A stretch of DNA of 35,693 nucleotides from Candidatus Poribacteria bacterium (GTDB lineage: Bacteria > Poribacteria > WGA-4E > WGA-3G), in the NCBI GenBank assembly GCA_022394775.1, contig JAGFCB010000308.1, forward strand, positions 1 to 35,693, written 5' to 3'. Below are positions 25,897 through 34,157 of the stretch, piece by piece. A program made the translations under genes and the position numbers. Below the pieces are notes generated by a model. The model did not search any database and was not told where the DNA came from. It saw only the letters and a program-made list of their open reading frames with translations. Position 1 is the first letter of the stretch; each line of letters opens with the position of its first letter.

Positions 25897-25900
25897 AAGA

Positions 25901-27718
25901 TCACCGAATTAAAATATCATAAGGTAAGATTGTTACGATTTGTGTTCCGTCTTTAAAGCCAAAGAGACTTAGCCATGTAATAATATGCTGCGACGGTGTG
26001 CCTAACATAGATAGAATAGGATGGTTTGATGTCAAGTGTAGTGGAAGTTGAATCGAACCCTCCGTATCTTCAATCATCTGCTCTAAAAATTGTTCAAAAA
26101 AGGGTCGCTGCTTTGGTAAAACCATAAGGTTAACTTTGTCGTCCTCAGCAAACCCTGCCTGTTTCTTGGCAATAGACAGCGCAGTATCAAGTCCTCCAAG
26201 TTCGTCAACAAGCCCCAGCGCCTTCGCCTGTTTACCTGTCCAGACGCGTCCTTGTGCGATTTCATCAATTTCGTCAAAAGATTTGTCTCTACCCGCTGCT
26301 GCTTTGCTGACGAAATCTTCATAGACGGTTCTCATCATTTTTTCGACGCGTTCCCGCTCGGTGGGTGTAAAACCGCCGTAGTCCGAATAGAGCGTCGCGT
26401 TCTGACCGTGTGAGATAATCTCTTTTGTCAGACCGACTTTATTATAAAGTCCTTTAAGGTTCAGTTTACCACCGAATACGCCGATTGAACCTGTGAGGGT
26501 ACTGGGGTGTGCAACAATTGTTCCCGCTGCCATTGCAATATAGTAGCCGCCAGACGCAGCGACATTGCCCATGGAAACGACGACCGGTTTTTCGCGTTGG
26601 GTGAGCATCACCTCACGCCAGATGAGGTCTGAGGCGAGTGCAGAGCCGCCCGGACTGTCTATCCGTAACACAACCGATCGGACAGCATCATCTGTGCGTG
26701 CCCTTTCAAACGCCTTTTTTAGTCCTTTTGGCGTAATCGCTGACATTGAAATGAACGGCGAATCAATATCGGGTAAAATAGGGCCACTGGCATAGATAAG
26801 CGCGATTTGGTTCTTACCAGCAGCCTGTGCACGCTGAGGTGGGTTCAACATACTGAACAGCTGCATAAGCCCGGCGAAACTATTCATATCCGGTACTTTC
26901 CGCTTACGCTCGAAACTGGGTTTGGCGACTTGAACTTCCTCGTCGTCGGATGCAGATTTCAGTTCAGCAATCAATTCATCGTAGTACTGCAATGCGTCAA
27001 CTAACTTCTCTTGTTCTGCCTCTTCTGCTGTGAACGGACCGCGGTTTATCAAGTCCGATGCCTTTTCTGCTGTGATACTGTCTCGACTCTCAGCGATGTG
27101 GTTCAGCAATTGGGCGTACAGATCATCAAGTAGTGCAGTCATCGACTCACGGAACGCATCCGACATACCGTCCCGCATATAGGGTTCAACACCGGATTTA
27201 TATTTACCCATTGCCAGCATATCGGCTTTGATGTCTAATTTGTCAAGGAGTCCCTTATAGAAAAGGACTTCGGCGCGTAAGCCTGTTAGATTAAGGCTTC
27301 CCGTAGGCATTAGGACGATGCGATCCATTGTCGCAGCAAGGAGGTACTCGGCATTACCACCGCTTTCTAAGTAACCGATTGTCTCTTTTCCTGCATCGCT
27401 GAATTCGTTTAATTGGGTGCGAATTTCTTGGAGCATTGCCCACCCGATGCTGATCCCTTCTATTTTAAAAATAACACCGGCGATTTCATCATCTGTTTTG
27501 AGCATATCTAATTTTTTAAAGAGTCCTCGCAGTGTCTTCGTTGAGGAAGTCCCAAAGGTGCTGACTGTCTTGGTGTCGGCGTAGGTGCCATTCAATGTGA
27601 ATTCAACGTATTTTTTAGTCGGGGGAGGCGTTTCTTCCACCGCGTGTTTGTCAGCAAACACGGGCGAAACTAAGGCAAGTAACGCCAGTAGAAACGTGCC
27701 TGTTTGTAGCAATTTCAT
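25901..27718 (-). CDS. sppA: Signal peptide peptidase SppA, 67-kDa type
   Basis: Membrane-associated serine protease that degrades cleaved signal peptides. It has an N-terminal export signal or anchor (about 1-22, ending VFA) and the two tandem SppA domains of the long type. The catalytic dyad is visible: Lys174 in GKYKSGVEPY in the first domain and Ser389 in GNVAASGGYYIA in the second. IDSPGGSALASDLIW (about 353-367) and STLTGSIGVFGG are typical. At 605 aa it matches the E. coli-like form. AAGGA lies about 7 nt before the ATG, and a strong promoter lies 40-68 nt upstream. PhyH follows at 4 nt. A periplasmic location for the active sites is inferred from the family. Confidence 0.95.
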   Translation of the reverse strand: MKLLQTGTFLLALLALVSPVFADKHAVEETPPPTKKYVEFTLNGTYADTKTVSTFGTSSTKTLRGLFKKLDMLKTDDEIAGVIFKIEGISIGWAMLQEIRTQLNEFSDAGKETIGYLESGGNAEYLLAATMDRIVLMPTGSLNLTGLRAEVLFYKGLLDKLDIKADMLAMGKYKSGVEPYMRDGMSDAFRESMTALLDDLYAQLLNHIAESRDSITAEKASDLINRGPFTAEEAEQEKLVDALQYYDELIAELKSASDDEEVQVAKPSFERKRKVPDMNSFAGLMQLFSMLNPPQRAQAAGKNQIALIYASGPILPDIDSPFISMSAITPKGLKKAFERARTDDAVRSVVLRIDSPGGSALASDLIWREVMLTQREKPVVVSMGNVAASGGYYIAMAAGTIVAHPSTLTGSIGVFGGKLNLKGLYNKVGLTKEIISHGQNATLYSDYGGFTPTERERVEKMMRTVYEDFVSKAAAGRDKSFDEIDEIAQGRVWTGKQAKALGLVDELGGLDTALSIAKKQAGFAEDDKVNLMVLPKQRPFFEQFLEQMIEDTEGSIQLPLHLTSNHPILSMLGTPSQHIITWLSLFGFKDGTQIVTILPYDILIR

Positions 27719-27757
27719 GGATATGTCCTTCTTTTTGGTATCTAATTTGACACTGCT

Positions 27758-27786
27758 ATTTTACCATACAATAGAGACTGCGTCAA
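27758..27786 (-). promoter_or_regulatory. Strong sigma70-type promoter for sppA
   Basis: On the minus strand TTGACG (27781-27786), 17 bp, TAAAAT (27758-27763); each hexamer matches 5 of 6 consensus bases. It is well placed to drive sppA, phyH and possibly all codirectional genes down to 20070. Confidence 0.7.
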
Positions 27787-27839
27787 GTGGCAAATTCTCT
27801 TGCGTAGCGTATTTTGCTGCTGGTTCATGCGGATGCTGC

Positions 27840-29297
27840 CTATTCTCCAATATGCTGTGCGACGAGGGTCAGATCCAAAATGTTAACCACACCGTCCCCG
27901 TTGAGGTCTGGTGAATTTTCCCCAAAACGTGAGGCGACAAAAGTCAAATCTAATATATTCACAACTCCGTCATTATTGACATCCCAAGGCATTTGCGTAA
28001 GGAACCGCCCAAGGTCCCATAGGAGAAGTGTGCCATCATGGCTGAGACTAACAAGGTTATGATCATCCGGCCAAAAGGCAAGATCAATCGCTTCGGACGC
28101 GTGTCCCTCCAATGTAGCATGCAGCTGCTCGGTGTGGACATCCCACACATAGATGCCGTGCCCTATTTGAGGGGCAACAACGACCGATCCATCTGCAGAA
28201 AACGCGGGCGTACCATAGTTCCCCGTCCGCCCCCAGAGCGTTGTGCGCCGTCGACCCGTATCCGCATTCCACAGATAAACCCCGTGCCCGTTCGTACTGG
28301 CAAGTGTCTTTCCGTCTGGCGAAAACGCCACACCATCAATTGAACCCCCGTCATCGTAAATAATCATACGGCGTTCGCCAGTATTCACGTCCCAGAACCG
28401 AATGTACCTATCACCGCCACCTCCGACAAGGGTTTGACCGTCTGGAGAAAACGCCAGCGATATACCGGTTGTGTCGGGATTGAGCGTTGATCGTCTGGTT
28501 CCGGTCTCTGTATTCCACAAATAAATTAACCTATTAGCGTTCCCACCGCTTGCCAAAATCTTGCCGTCTGGGGAGAAGGAAATAGCATTAACCATGTCCG
28601 AATGTCCTTCAAGGGTGACACGCAGTTTTCCAGTAGCCACATCCCACAACCGGACTGTTTTATCCCAGCTTCCACTCGCGAGGGTTCTACCGTTCGGTGA
28701 AAACGCCAAAGCAGTAACACCTCTTGTATGTCCAGTAAGCGTAGCAAGTTTTTGATCTGTAACGACATCCCATAACCAGATTGCCTCCGGTTCACTCCCA
28801 ATTGCAATAGTTCTCTGATCAGGTGAGAACGCTGCGGTTCCCAAACGCCAATGTCCTGTAATAGTGGTCCGTTGTTCGCCAGTATCTGTCTCCCATAAAC
28901 GAATTGTCTCGTCATCGTAGCTTGAACTTGCGAGGGTCTTTCCATCGGGTGAAAATGTAATCCTATCAACCCCACCTATATGTTTCCAGAGTGTGGCGCG
29001 CAGTTTTCCTGTATCTGCCTCCCATAAGCGAATTGTCTGGTCGTTACTTGCGCTTGCGAAGATTTGTCCATCGGGTGAGAATGCAACAGATGTGACAATT
29101 GATGTATGTCCAGTGAGAACATAACGCACGGAACGCGTATCTATATCCCATAACAGAACCGTCTTGTCCCAACCTCCGCTGACGAGTGTTTTGCCATCCG
29201 GCGAGAACGCAACAGAATGGACGCGATCCATGTGTCCTTCCAGCGTTGTCTGGGGCTTTCCTGTGGCTACGTCCCACAGTTGAATCGTGAGTCCCAC
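27840..29297 (-). CDS. WD40-dockerin protein, C-terminal part (frameshifted)
   Basis: C-terminal 485 codons of a secreted propeller protein. It contains the end of repeat 4 and repeats 5-14, each about 42 aa (AFSPDGKTLVSGGWDKTVLLWD type), and ends in two dockerin-like calcium motifs, DVNNDGVVNILDL and DLNGDGVVNILDL, separated by 11 residues. The GTG at 29297 is not a real start: the first residues continue the repeat of the reading frame ending at 29267. One added base near 29290 would join the two into 710 aa with exactly 14 repeats, that is, two seven-bladed propellers. Dockerin repeats elsewhere bind cohesins; none is visible here. Confidence 0.85.
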   Translation of the reverse strand: MGLTIQLWDVATGKPQTTLEGHMDRVHSVAFSPDGKTLVSGGWDKTVLLWDIDTRSVRYVLTGHTSIVTSVAFSPDGQIFASASNDQTIRLWEADTGKLRATLWKHIGGVDRITFSPDGKTLASSSYDDETIRLWETDTGEQRTTITGHWRLGTAAFSPDQRTIAIGSEPEAIWLWDVVTDQKLATLTGHTRGVTALAFSPNGRTLASGSWDKTVRLWDVATGKLRVTLEGHSDMVNAISFSPDGKILASGGNANRLIYLWNTETGTRRSTLNPDTTGISLAFSPDGQTLVGGGGDRYIRFWDVNTGERRMIIYDDGGSIDGVAFSPDGKTLASTNGHGVYLWNADTGRRRTTLWGRTGNYGTPAFSADGSVVVAPQIGHGIYVWDVHTEQLHATLEGHASEAIDLAFWPDDHNLVSLSHDGTLLLWDLGRFLTQMPWDVNNDGVVNILDLTFVASRFGENSPDLNGDGVVNILDLTLVAQHIGE

Positions 29298-29971
29298 CCG
29301 CCACCTACAAGCGTTTTTCCATCCGGCGAAAACGCCACTGACGGGACGAAAGTCCCCTCTGCAATAGTTCTATACTGTCCGGTTTCTATATCCCAGAGTC
29401 GCACTGCCCCATCACCACTTGCGCTTGCGAGGGTTTTGCCATCGGGTGAAAACACCAATTTCCAGACTTCAAGCTGCTCTATTCCTGCCCCCTTTTGCGC
29501 GATTTCGGGAGGTCTTGTCAGGGTAGCAAGATGCTCGCCGGTATCCGCGTCCCACAATCGAATCTCGCTGTCTGCTCGCCACCAATTCCATTTTCTGCTT
29601 GCACCACTTGCGACGATCTTGCCATCCGGCGAAAATGCCACTGACAAAACTGGCTCTGTGTGTCCAGTGAACAATGCGAGTTCTTCACCGGTATGTGCAT
29701 CGTATATCCAAACACCGATCGAGCTTGCGGCAGCAATCCGAGTACCGTCCGGCGAATACGCAAGACTACTGTGTATCCTCCCTTTGCCTATACGATGTTT
29801 CGCACCTTTGGGCAAACCCATCCGGGTATATTCTTGGGCATAAGCATTCGACAGAAATAGGCAGGCAATTAAAAGCAATGCCAAGTTAAACAGCCGCGTT
29901 TCGATGGTATCACAAAAATGAACAAGCGTAGTAAGTACTCGCATAGGGAAACGTAATTGCTGGATTTTCAC
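29267..29971 (-). CDS. WD40-dockerin protein, N-terminal part (frameshifted)
   Basis: N-terminal 234 codons of the same gene. It has an export signal (hydrophobic LFNLALLLIACLFLSNAYAQ near residues 27-46), the family opening AQEYTRMGLPKGAKHRIGKG, then WD40 repeats 1-3 and half of repeat 4 before running out of frame into SRFNCGT and stop. The start is GTG with AGGAGG 7 nt upstream, and that SD overlaps the stop codon of the upstream WD40 gene. The break lies in GGGTGGGACTCACG on the minus strand. Whether it is a true mutation or a sequencing error cannot be told here. Confidence 0.85.
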   Translation of the reverse strand: MKIQQLRFPMRVLTTLVHFCDTIETRLFNLALLLIACLFLSNAYAQEYTRMGLPKGAKHRIGKGRIHSSLAYSPDGTRIAAASSIGVWIYDAHTGEELALFTGHTEPVLSVAFSPDGKIVASGASRKWNWWRADSEIRLWDADTGEHLATLTRPPEIAQKGAGIEQLEVWKLVFSPDGKTLASASGDGAVRLWDIETGQYRTIAEGTFVPSVAFSPDGKTLVGGGWDSRFNCGT

Positions 29972-29982
29972 AAATTAACCTC

Positions 29983-31128
29983 CTATTCTCCAATGTGTTG
30001 TGCAACAAACACCAAATCCAAGATGTTGACAATGCCATCCCCGTTAAGGTCTGGCGTTTTTTGTCCGAAGCGTGAGATAATCAAGGTTAAATCTAAAACG
30101 TTTACAATACCATCCCTGTTGACATCTGCCGATCTTGGTGCCCACAACTGGATTGCGCCGTCAAGATTCGCGCTTGCAAGCGTAGTTTCATAAATGCCGT
30201 GCTTCTCTGGTAGGAACGCTAAAGCGAGGACCGGACCAGCGTTACCTTCAAGAATTGCTTTTAAGTGCCCTGTACGTGAGTGCCACATACGGATTGCGTT
30301 ATCCCAACCCGCGCTTGCGAGTGTCTGACCATCCGAAGAGAATGCTAAAGCAAAGATCGGATCGGTGTGTCCCTCAACAGTTTTCAGAAGTTGCCCTGTG
30401 TGTGTATCCCATAGATGGATTGTGCTCTCCGCGTCCAGACTCCAATATCCACCGCTTGCCAGCGTCTGGTTATCAGGCGAGAATGCAAGTGCCACGATTG
30501 ACGCTGTATGCGCGGAGAGGCTGTGTCGGATTTGACCTGTTTCTACATCCCATAACAGAATTGTACCATAAAAACTTGTACTGGCAAGTGTTTTACCATC
30601 GGGTGAGAATGCCAATGTGGTAACCATATCCCGGTGTCCTCGAAGGACTGAGACACGGGTAGACTGTTCTGCGGCTAAGTCCCAGATACGGATTTCTTTG
30701 AAACTACCACTGGCGAGGGTGTCGTTATCGGGTGAGAATGCCAACGCTACAATAGGGTAGGTATGCCCTATAAAATTTTTTATGTGTTCACCCGTGTGTG
30801 CATTCCAGAGGTCAATGGTAGCATCTTCGTTAGCACTTGCAACGCTCCGATTATCAGGTGAGAATGCCAGCGTGGTCGCATTATTCAGGGGTGCGGAAAA
30901 CAGGGCCAACGCTTTTCCGGTGTAGGTATCATAAACGGCAATACCGTTTGGGGTTGCCACAGCGAGTCGTGCCCCATCAATGGAAAAGACTATGGCGTTG
31001 GTCTGAGTTGTGCCCAAAGAAGGGGAATTGTGTTCTGGCGTGTGCCATTGTGTTACATCTTGAGCGTAGCCCGTCGGTAGAGTCAAGATATAAACGCATA
31101 GAAAGGTAAAGATTAGGAACGGTCGCAA
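29983..31128 (-). CDS. Secreted seven-repeat WD40 protein with paired dockerin-like C-terminus
   Basis: Signal peptide (about 1-22, ending GYA), family opening AQDVTQWHTPEHNS, seven WD40 repeats (about 45-330; one propeller), then DVNRDGIVNVLDL and DLNGDGIVNILDL, a pair of dockerin-like calcium loops ending VAQHIGE. The same ending is found in the next gene. The start is TTG at 31128 with GGAGGGG 8 nt upstream; no ATG is nearby and the signal peptide begins here, so I accept it. A 10-bp hairpin sits just before this RBS. Eleven bases separate its stop from the next start. The binding partner is unknown. Confidence 0.88.
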   Translation of the reverse strand: MRPFLIFTFLCVYILTLPTGYAQDVTQWHTPEHNSPSLGTTQTNAIVFSIDGARLAVATPNGIAVYDTYTGKALALFSAPLNNATTLAFSPDNRSVASANEDATIDLWNAHTGEHIKNFIGHTYPIVALAFSPDNDTLASGSFKEIRIWDLAAEQSTRVSVLRGHRDMVTTLAFSPDGKTLASTSFYGTILLWDVETGQIRHSLSAHTASIVALAFSPDNQTLASGGYWSLDAESTIHLWDTHTGQLLKTVEGHTDPIFALAFSSDGQTLASAGWDNAIRMWHSRTGHLKAILEGNAGPVLALAFLPEKHGIYETTLASANLDGAIQLWAPRSADVNRDGIVNVLDLTLIISRFGQKTPDLNGDGIVNILDLVFVAQHIGE

Positions 31129-31141
31129 GGTTAGTTCCCCT

Positions 31142-31169
31142 CCCGCTTACCTATTACTCGGCAAGCGGG
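31142..31169 (-). promoter_or_regulatory. Hairpin next to the RBS of a TTG-start gene
   Basis: On the minus strand CCCGCTTGCC / GGTAAGCGGG pairs over 10 bp with one G-U. That pair is a mismatch if read from the plus strand, so an RNA from the minus strand is favoured. The right arm runs into GGGAGGGG, the SD of the gene at 31128, and could limit its translation. Confidence 0.45.
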
Positions 31170-31246
31170 TCGCCTGATAAGGTTATGCTGCTTTCACACG
31201 AATCACACCTGATGCGCAAGCGGGAACATCATCGTTAACAATCCGC

Positions 31247-32749
31247 TTAGAGGATATATCTGCTTAAATCCTGGTCTTTGACGATTTCAGACAATTCTGA
31301 TTTGACGTAAACGGCATCAATAGTGATCTCATTCTTATCGAGGTCAGGTGCGTCGAAAAAGAGATTTTCAAAGAGTTTCTCCATGATGGTGTGCAGGCGG
31401 CGTGCGCCGATGTCCTCGACAGCTTCATTAACTTGGAAAGCGAGTGCAGCGATTTCGTCAATCGCATCATCGGTGATAGTCGCCTCTATCCCTTCAGTTT
31501 TCAGGAGTGCGGTATACTGTTTCACCAAGGCGTTTTTCGGTTCTGTGAGGATAGATTTAAAGTCCCCCTTATTAAGACTTTTCAGTTCCACTCGAATCGG
31601 GAATCTACCTTGTAATTCGGGGATAAGGTCAGAAGGGCTTGAAACATGGAATGCCCCGGCGGCAATGAAAAGAATGTGATGCGTTCGCACTGCACCGTAT
31701 TTTGAAGTTACCGTGCTACCTTCGATGATAGGCAAGATGTCGCGTTGTACACCCTCGCGTGAGACATCGGGTCCGTGCCGCGATTCTCTGCCAGCGATTT
31801 TATCAATTTCGTCTAAAAAGACGATACCAGAGTTTTCAACGCGTTGAATGGCTTCGCTGATAACAGCATCCATATCAATAAGTTTTTCAGATTCCTCTTG
31901 GATTAAGATTGTACGTGCCTCAGAGACCGGGACCCGCCGTTTCTTCGTCTGATTCGGGAGGATGTTACTAAACATATCCTTGAAATTGATATCCATCTCC
32001 TCAATACCGCCGGGCGAGAAGATTTCAACAAAAGGCATGCTCTGATGCTTGACATTGATTTCAACGGGTTTATCCTCAAGTCTACCTTCACGCAACCATT
32101 CTCTAAATTTTTCTCGGGTTTTAAGATGTCGTTCTCGTTCTCTCTCACGCTCTTCTTCGGCTTCGGTTTCCGCGTCGGGTCCGAGGTCGAAAGGCAATTG
32201 GAGGACACCGCTATCGTCTTCCTCCTCCAGTTCACCGAGTGCTTCCTTTTCTAAGTGCGGACGTTGCTGCAAGGAACGTGGCAGCGGAAAGATGCAATCA
32301 AGGAGTCTTTCTTCAGTCGCCTCGCGAGCCTTTTCCTCAACTGCTTCTGCCTGTTCGGTTTTAACGCGCCCAATCGCAGTTTCAACGAGATCGCGAATCA
32401 TAGATTCAACGTCGCGACCGACGTAACCAATTTCGGTATATTTCGAGGCTTCCACCTTAATAAAAGGCGCCTCAACAAGACGCGCCAGTCTGCGTGCGAT
32501 TTCAGTTTTGCCGACACCTGTCGAACCTATCATGATGATGTTCTTAGGTGAAACCTCATCTTGCATATCTTCGCCCAACATCTGTCGCCGTGTGCGGTTG
32601 CGGAGTGCGATAGCGACAGAACGTTTTGCTTCAAACTGCCCGATAATGTATTTATCCAATTCCTCAACAATCTGCCGCGGCGTGAGTGCGTCCGCTAAAT
32701 TAATCTTGTCACATGCTGCATTTGATTTCTCCAAGGTTTTATTAGTCAT
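31247..32749 (-). CDS. hslU: HslU, ATPase subunit of the HslVU protease
   Basis: AAA+ unfoldase that feeds substrates to HslV. Seen: LTPRQIVEELDKYIIGQ (about 22-38), Walker A GSTGVGKT (residues 75-82), IGYVGRDVESMIRDL, Walker B GIVFLDEIDKIA, sensor 2 region GARRLHTIMEKLFENLFF, and the C-terminal DLSRYIL that docks into HslV. It is 500 aa, longer than the 443 of E. coli, because of a longer I-domain (about 110-260) rich in Glu and Arg. The first 20 residues before the conserved part are extra. The ATG at 32749 lies in a heptamer repeat and has no Shine-Dalgarno, so start choice or low initiation is an open point. It follows hslV. Confidence 0.96.
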   Translation of the reverse strand: MTNKTLEKSNAACDKINLADALTPRQIVEELDKYIIGQFEAKRSVAIALRNRTRRQMLGEDMQDEVSPKNIIMIGSTGVGKTEIARRLARLVEAPFIKVEASKYTEIGYVGRDVESMIRDLVETAIGRVKTEQAEAVEEKAREATEERLLDCIFPLPRSLQQRPHLEKEALGELEEEDDSGVLQLPFDLGPDAETEAEEERERERERHLKTREKFREWLREGRLEDKPVEINVKHQSMPFVEIFSPGGIEEMDINFKDMFSNILPNQTKKRRVPVSEARTILIQEESEKLIDMDAVISEAIQRVENSGIVFLDEIDKIAGRESRHGPDVSREGVQRDILPIIEGSTVTSKYGAVRTHHILFIAAGAFHVSSPSDLIPELQGRFPIRVELKSLNKGDFKSILTEPKNALVKQYTALLKTEGIEATITDDAIDEIAALAFQVNEAVEDIGARRLHTIMEKLFENLFFDAPDLDKNEITIDAVYVKSELSEIVKDQDLSRYIL

Positions 32750-32780
32750 CAGTTGTCAGTCGTCAGTTTTCAGTTAAGAG
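32747..32780 (-). repeat. Heptamer array containing the hslU start codon
   Basis: Minus-strand units AACTGAA, AACTGAC, GACTGAC, AACTGAT, GACTAAT. The hslU ATG spans the last boundary, arising where other copies read ATA (compare 4573-4593). No SD is present in it. Confidence 0.65.
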
Positions 32781-32825
32781 ACGTTGGGGTTACGGCAAGG
32801 TGTTTGGTGAACCCGAACCCGCTTG

Positions 32826-32857
32826 TAACTGTTAACTGTTAACTGTTAACCGTTAAC
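32826..32857 (-). repeat. Heptamer array (AACAGTT) containing the hslV stop
   Basis: Minus-strand units AACGGTT, AACAGTT, AACAGTT, AACAGTT. The end of HslV (LTVNS) and its TAA are inside the array. The 7-bp unit is not a multiple of 3, so a unit change upstream of the stop would alter the C-terminus. Confidence 0.65.
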
Positions 32858-33393
32858 TCCTCCTTTATTGTGTCAATTTCAATTCGAGCATTCGTATAGA
32901 TACAAATTTCACTTGTGAGTTGAAGTGCTTCTGAAACAATCTCTTTTGCAGTTAGGTCCGAGTATTTGAGCATGGCTTTCGCGGCTGCGAGCGCGATAGA
33001 TGAACCGGAACCGATGGCAAGAACATCGTCGTCCGGTGCGATCACGTCGCCGTTCCCCGAAATGAGGTAACCATCGTTGGCATCCGCTGCGATCATCAGT
33101 GCGTCTACTTGTCTGAGCACTCTATCGCTACGCCACTCCCGTGCGAGTTCTACCGCCGCTTTTTGAAGATTTCCACGGTACTGCTCAAGTTTTTTCTCCA
33201 AATTTTCATACAGTGTGATTGCATCGGATGCGGAACCTGCGAAACCGATGAGTACTTTGTCGCTATGGATCTTGCGAATTTTGCGTGCGCCGTGTTTAAT
33301 CGCTGTATCTCCGAGTGTAACTTGACCATCGCCACCAATAGCGACTTGACCATCACGCCGAACGGCTAAAATCGTTGTTGAACGAATTCGCAT
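32839..33393 (-). CDS. hslV: HslV, peptidase subunit of the HslVU protease
   Basis: Proteasome-like threonine peptidase forming a double ring capped by HslU. The mature N-terminus is the first Thr of STTILAVRRDGQ, preceded by a short propeptide MRIRS. Further family blocks are AIGGDGQVTLGDT, KVLIGFAGSASDAITLYENLE, ISGNGDVIAPDDDVLAIGSG, and ICIYTNARIEIDTIKEEL. I chose ATG 33393, with AGGAAGG upstream, over the TTG at 33417 which lies within the RBS. Length 184 aa is normal. The last residues come from a heptamer array. It lies directly upstream of hslU in the conserved order. Confidence 0.95.
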   Translation of the reverse strand: MRIRSTTILAVRRDGQVAIGGDGQVTLGDTAIKHGARKIRKIHSDKVLIGFAGSASDAITLYENLEKKLEQYRGNLQKAAVELAREWRSDRVLRQVDALMIAADANDGYLISGNGDVIAPDDDVLAIGSGSSIALAAAKAMLKYSDLTAKEIVSEALQLTSEICIYTNARIEIDTIKEELTVNS

Positions 33394-33433
33394 GCTTCTA
33401 ATTTTCCTTCCTTGCAATCAACGCGTTCCATTT

Positions 33434-34150
33434 TCATACATAGAACAGCAGAAAACAGAGAAACTGGAATGCTCCCATAAAGATACCACACCGTATCCCC
33501 GCCACACCCGCGTGTTGTTCCCTCAAAAAGCTGCCTGCTACCCCGAAGAAGTACGGACATAGCAGAAAGGTGAATAGAAAAGCGAGTGGCACAAAAATCG
33601 GTACGGATGCAATCTGTGGTATGCGATCAACCTGCATTGCATTCCATTGCCACAGATGCGCTGCCCCGAGCGCGTAAATCACGATACTTCCAACCGTAGC
33701 ACCGATACCAGTAATGACTGCCGCCAACATTGCAGGACCGATCTTCGGTGTGTCCGATTCAGTTGCGAAACGGGCTCGGAAAATTGCCACGAGCCTTTGA
33801 TAACAGTAGGCTGCCAATGTCACGAACACCACCCAGTTCAAGATTATCGCGATCGGTGTGGTTACATTTGCCAAAAAATCTGGACGCAGATAGAAAATGA
33901 GGTGCGCTTTCCACGAGAACAACCTATCCATCGGCGCGTATATTAGTACCGTGACGGACCCAAAAATGGCGCTGTTTGAGAGCAAGGTCGTATCTGCGTC
34001 AACCTGCCGAATACAATAAAAGAATAAAAATATCGCAATCAGCACATTTGGATAAAGAATCCAAATAGTCCCAATGCGACTTGCTATTAAGAACGTTAGA
34101 AGTGTGGTACCTGTTACAGCGAAAACCACTTTGTCCGTTTTAATGCCCAT
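33434..34150 (-). CDS. Polytopic membrane protein, unknown function
   Basis: About 238 aa with roughly seven membrane helices (hydrophobic runs such as VVFAVTGTTLLTFLIAS, WILYPNVLIAIFLFFYC, VPIFVPLAFLFTFLLCPYFF). I do not recognise the family with confidence. ATG 34150 lies 7 nt past the stop of the ArsA-like gene, with AAGGA a little far upstream. A longer TTG frame to 34192 has no RBS. It sits between the ArsA-like ATPase and hslV in one direction, so co-transcription is likely but a shared function is not shown. Confidence 0.78.
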   Translation of the reverse strand: MGIKTDKVVFAVTGTTLLTFLIASRIGTIWILYPNVLIAIFLFFYCIRQVDADTTLLSNSAIFGSVTVLIYAPMDRLFSWKAHLIFYLRPDFLANVTTPIAIILNWVVFVTLAAYCYQRLVAIFRARFATESDTPKIGPAMLAAVITGIGATVGSIVIYALGAAHLWQWNAMQVDRIPQIASVPIFVPLAFLFTFLLCPYFFGVAGSFLREQHAGVAGIRCGIFMGAFQFLCFLLFYV

Positions 34151-34157
34151 ACACTTC

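Noticed and set aside
32826..32857. CRISPR-like short array
   Set aside because: The units are contiguous 7-mers without spacers, so it is a simple tandem repeat.
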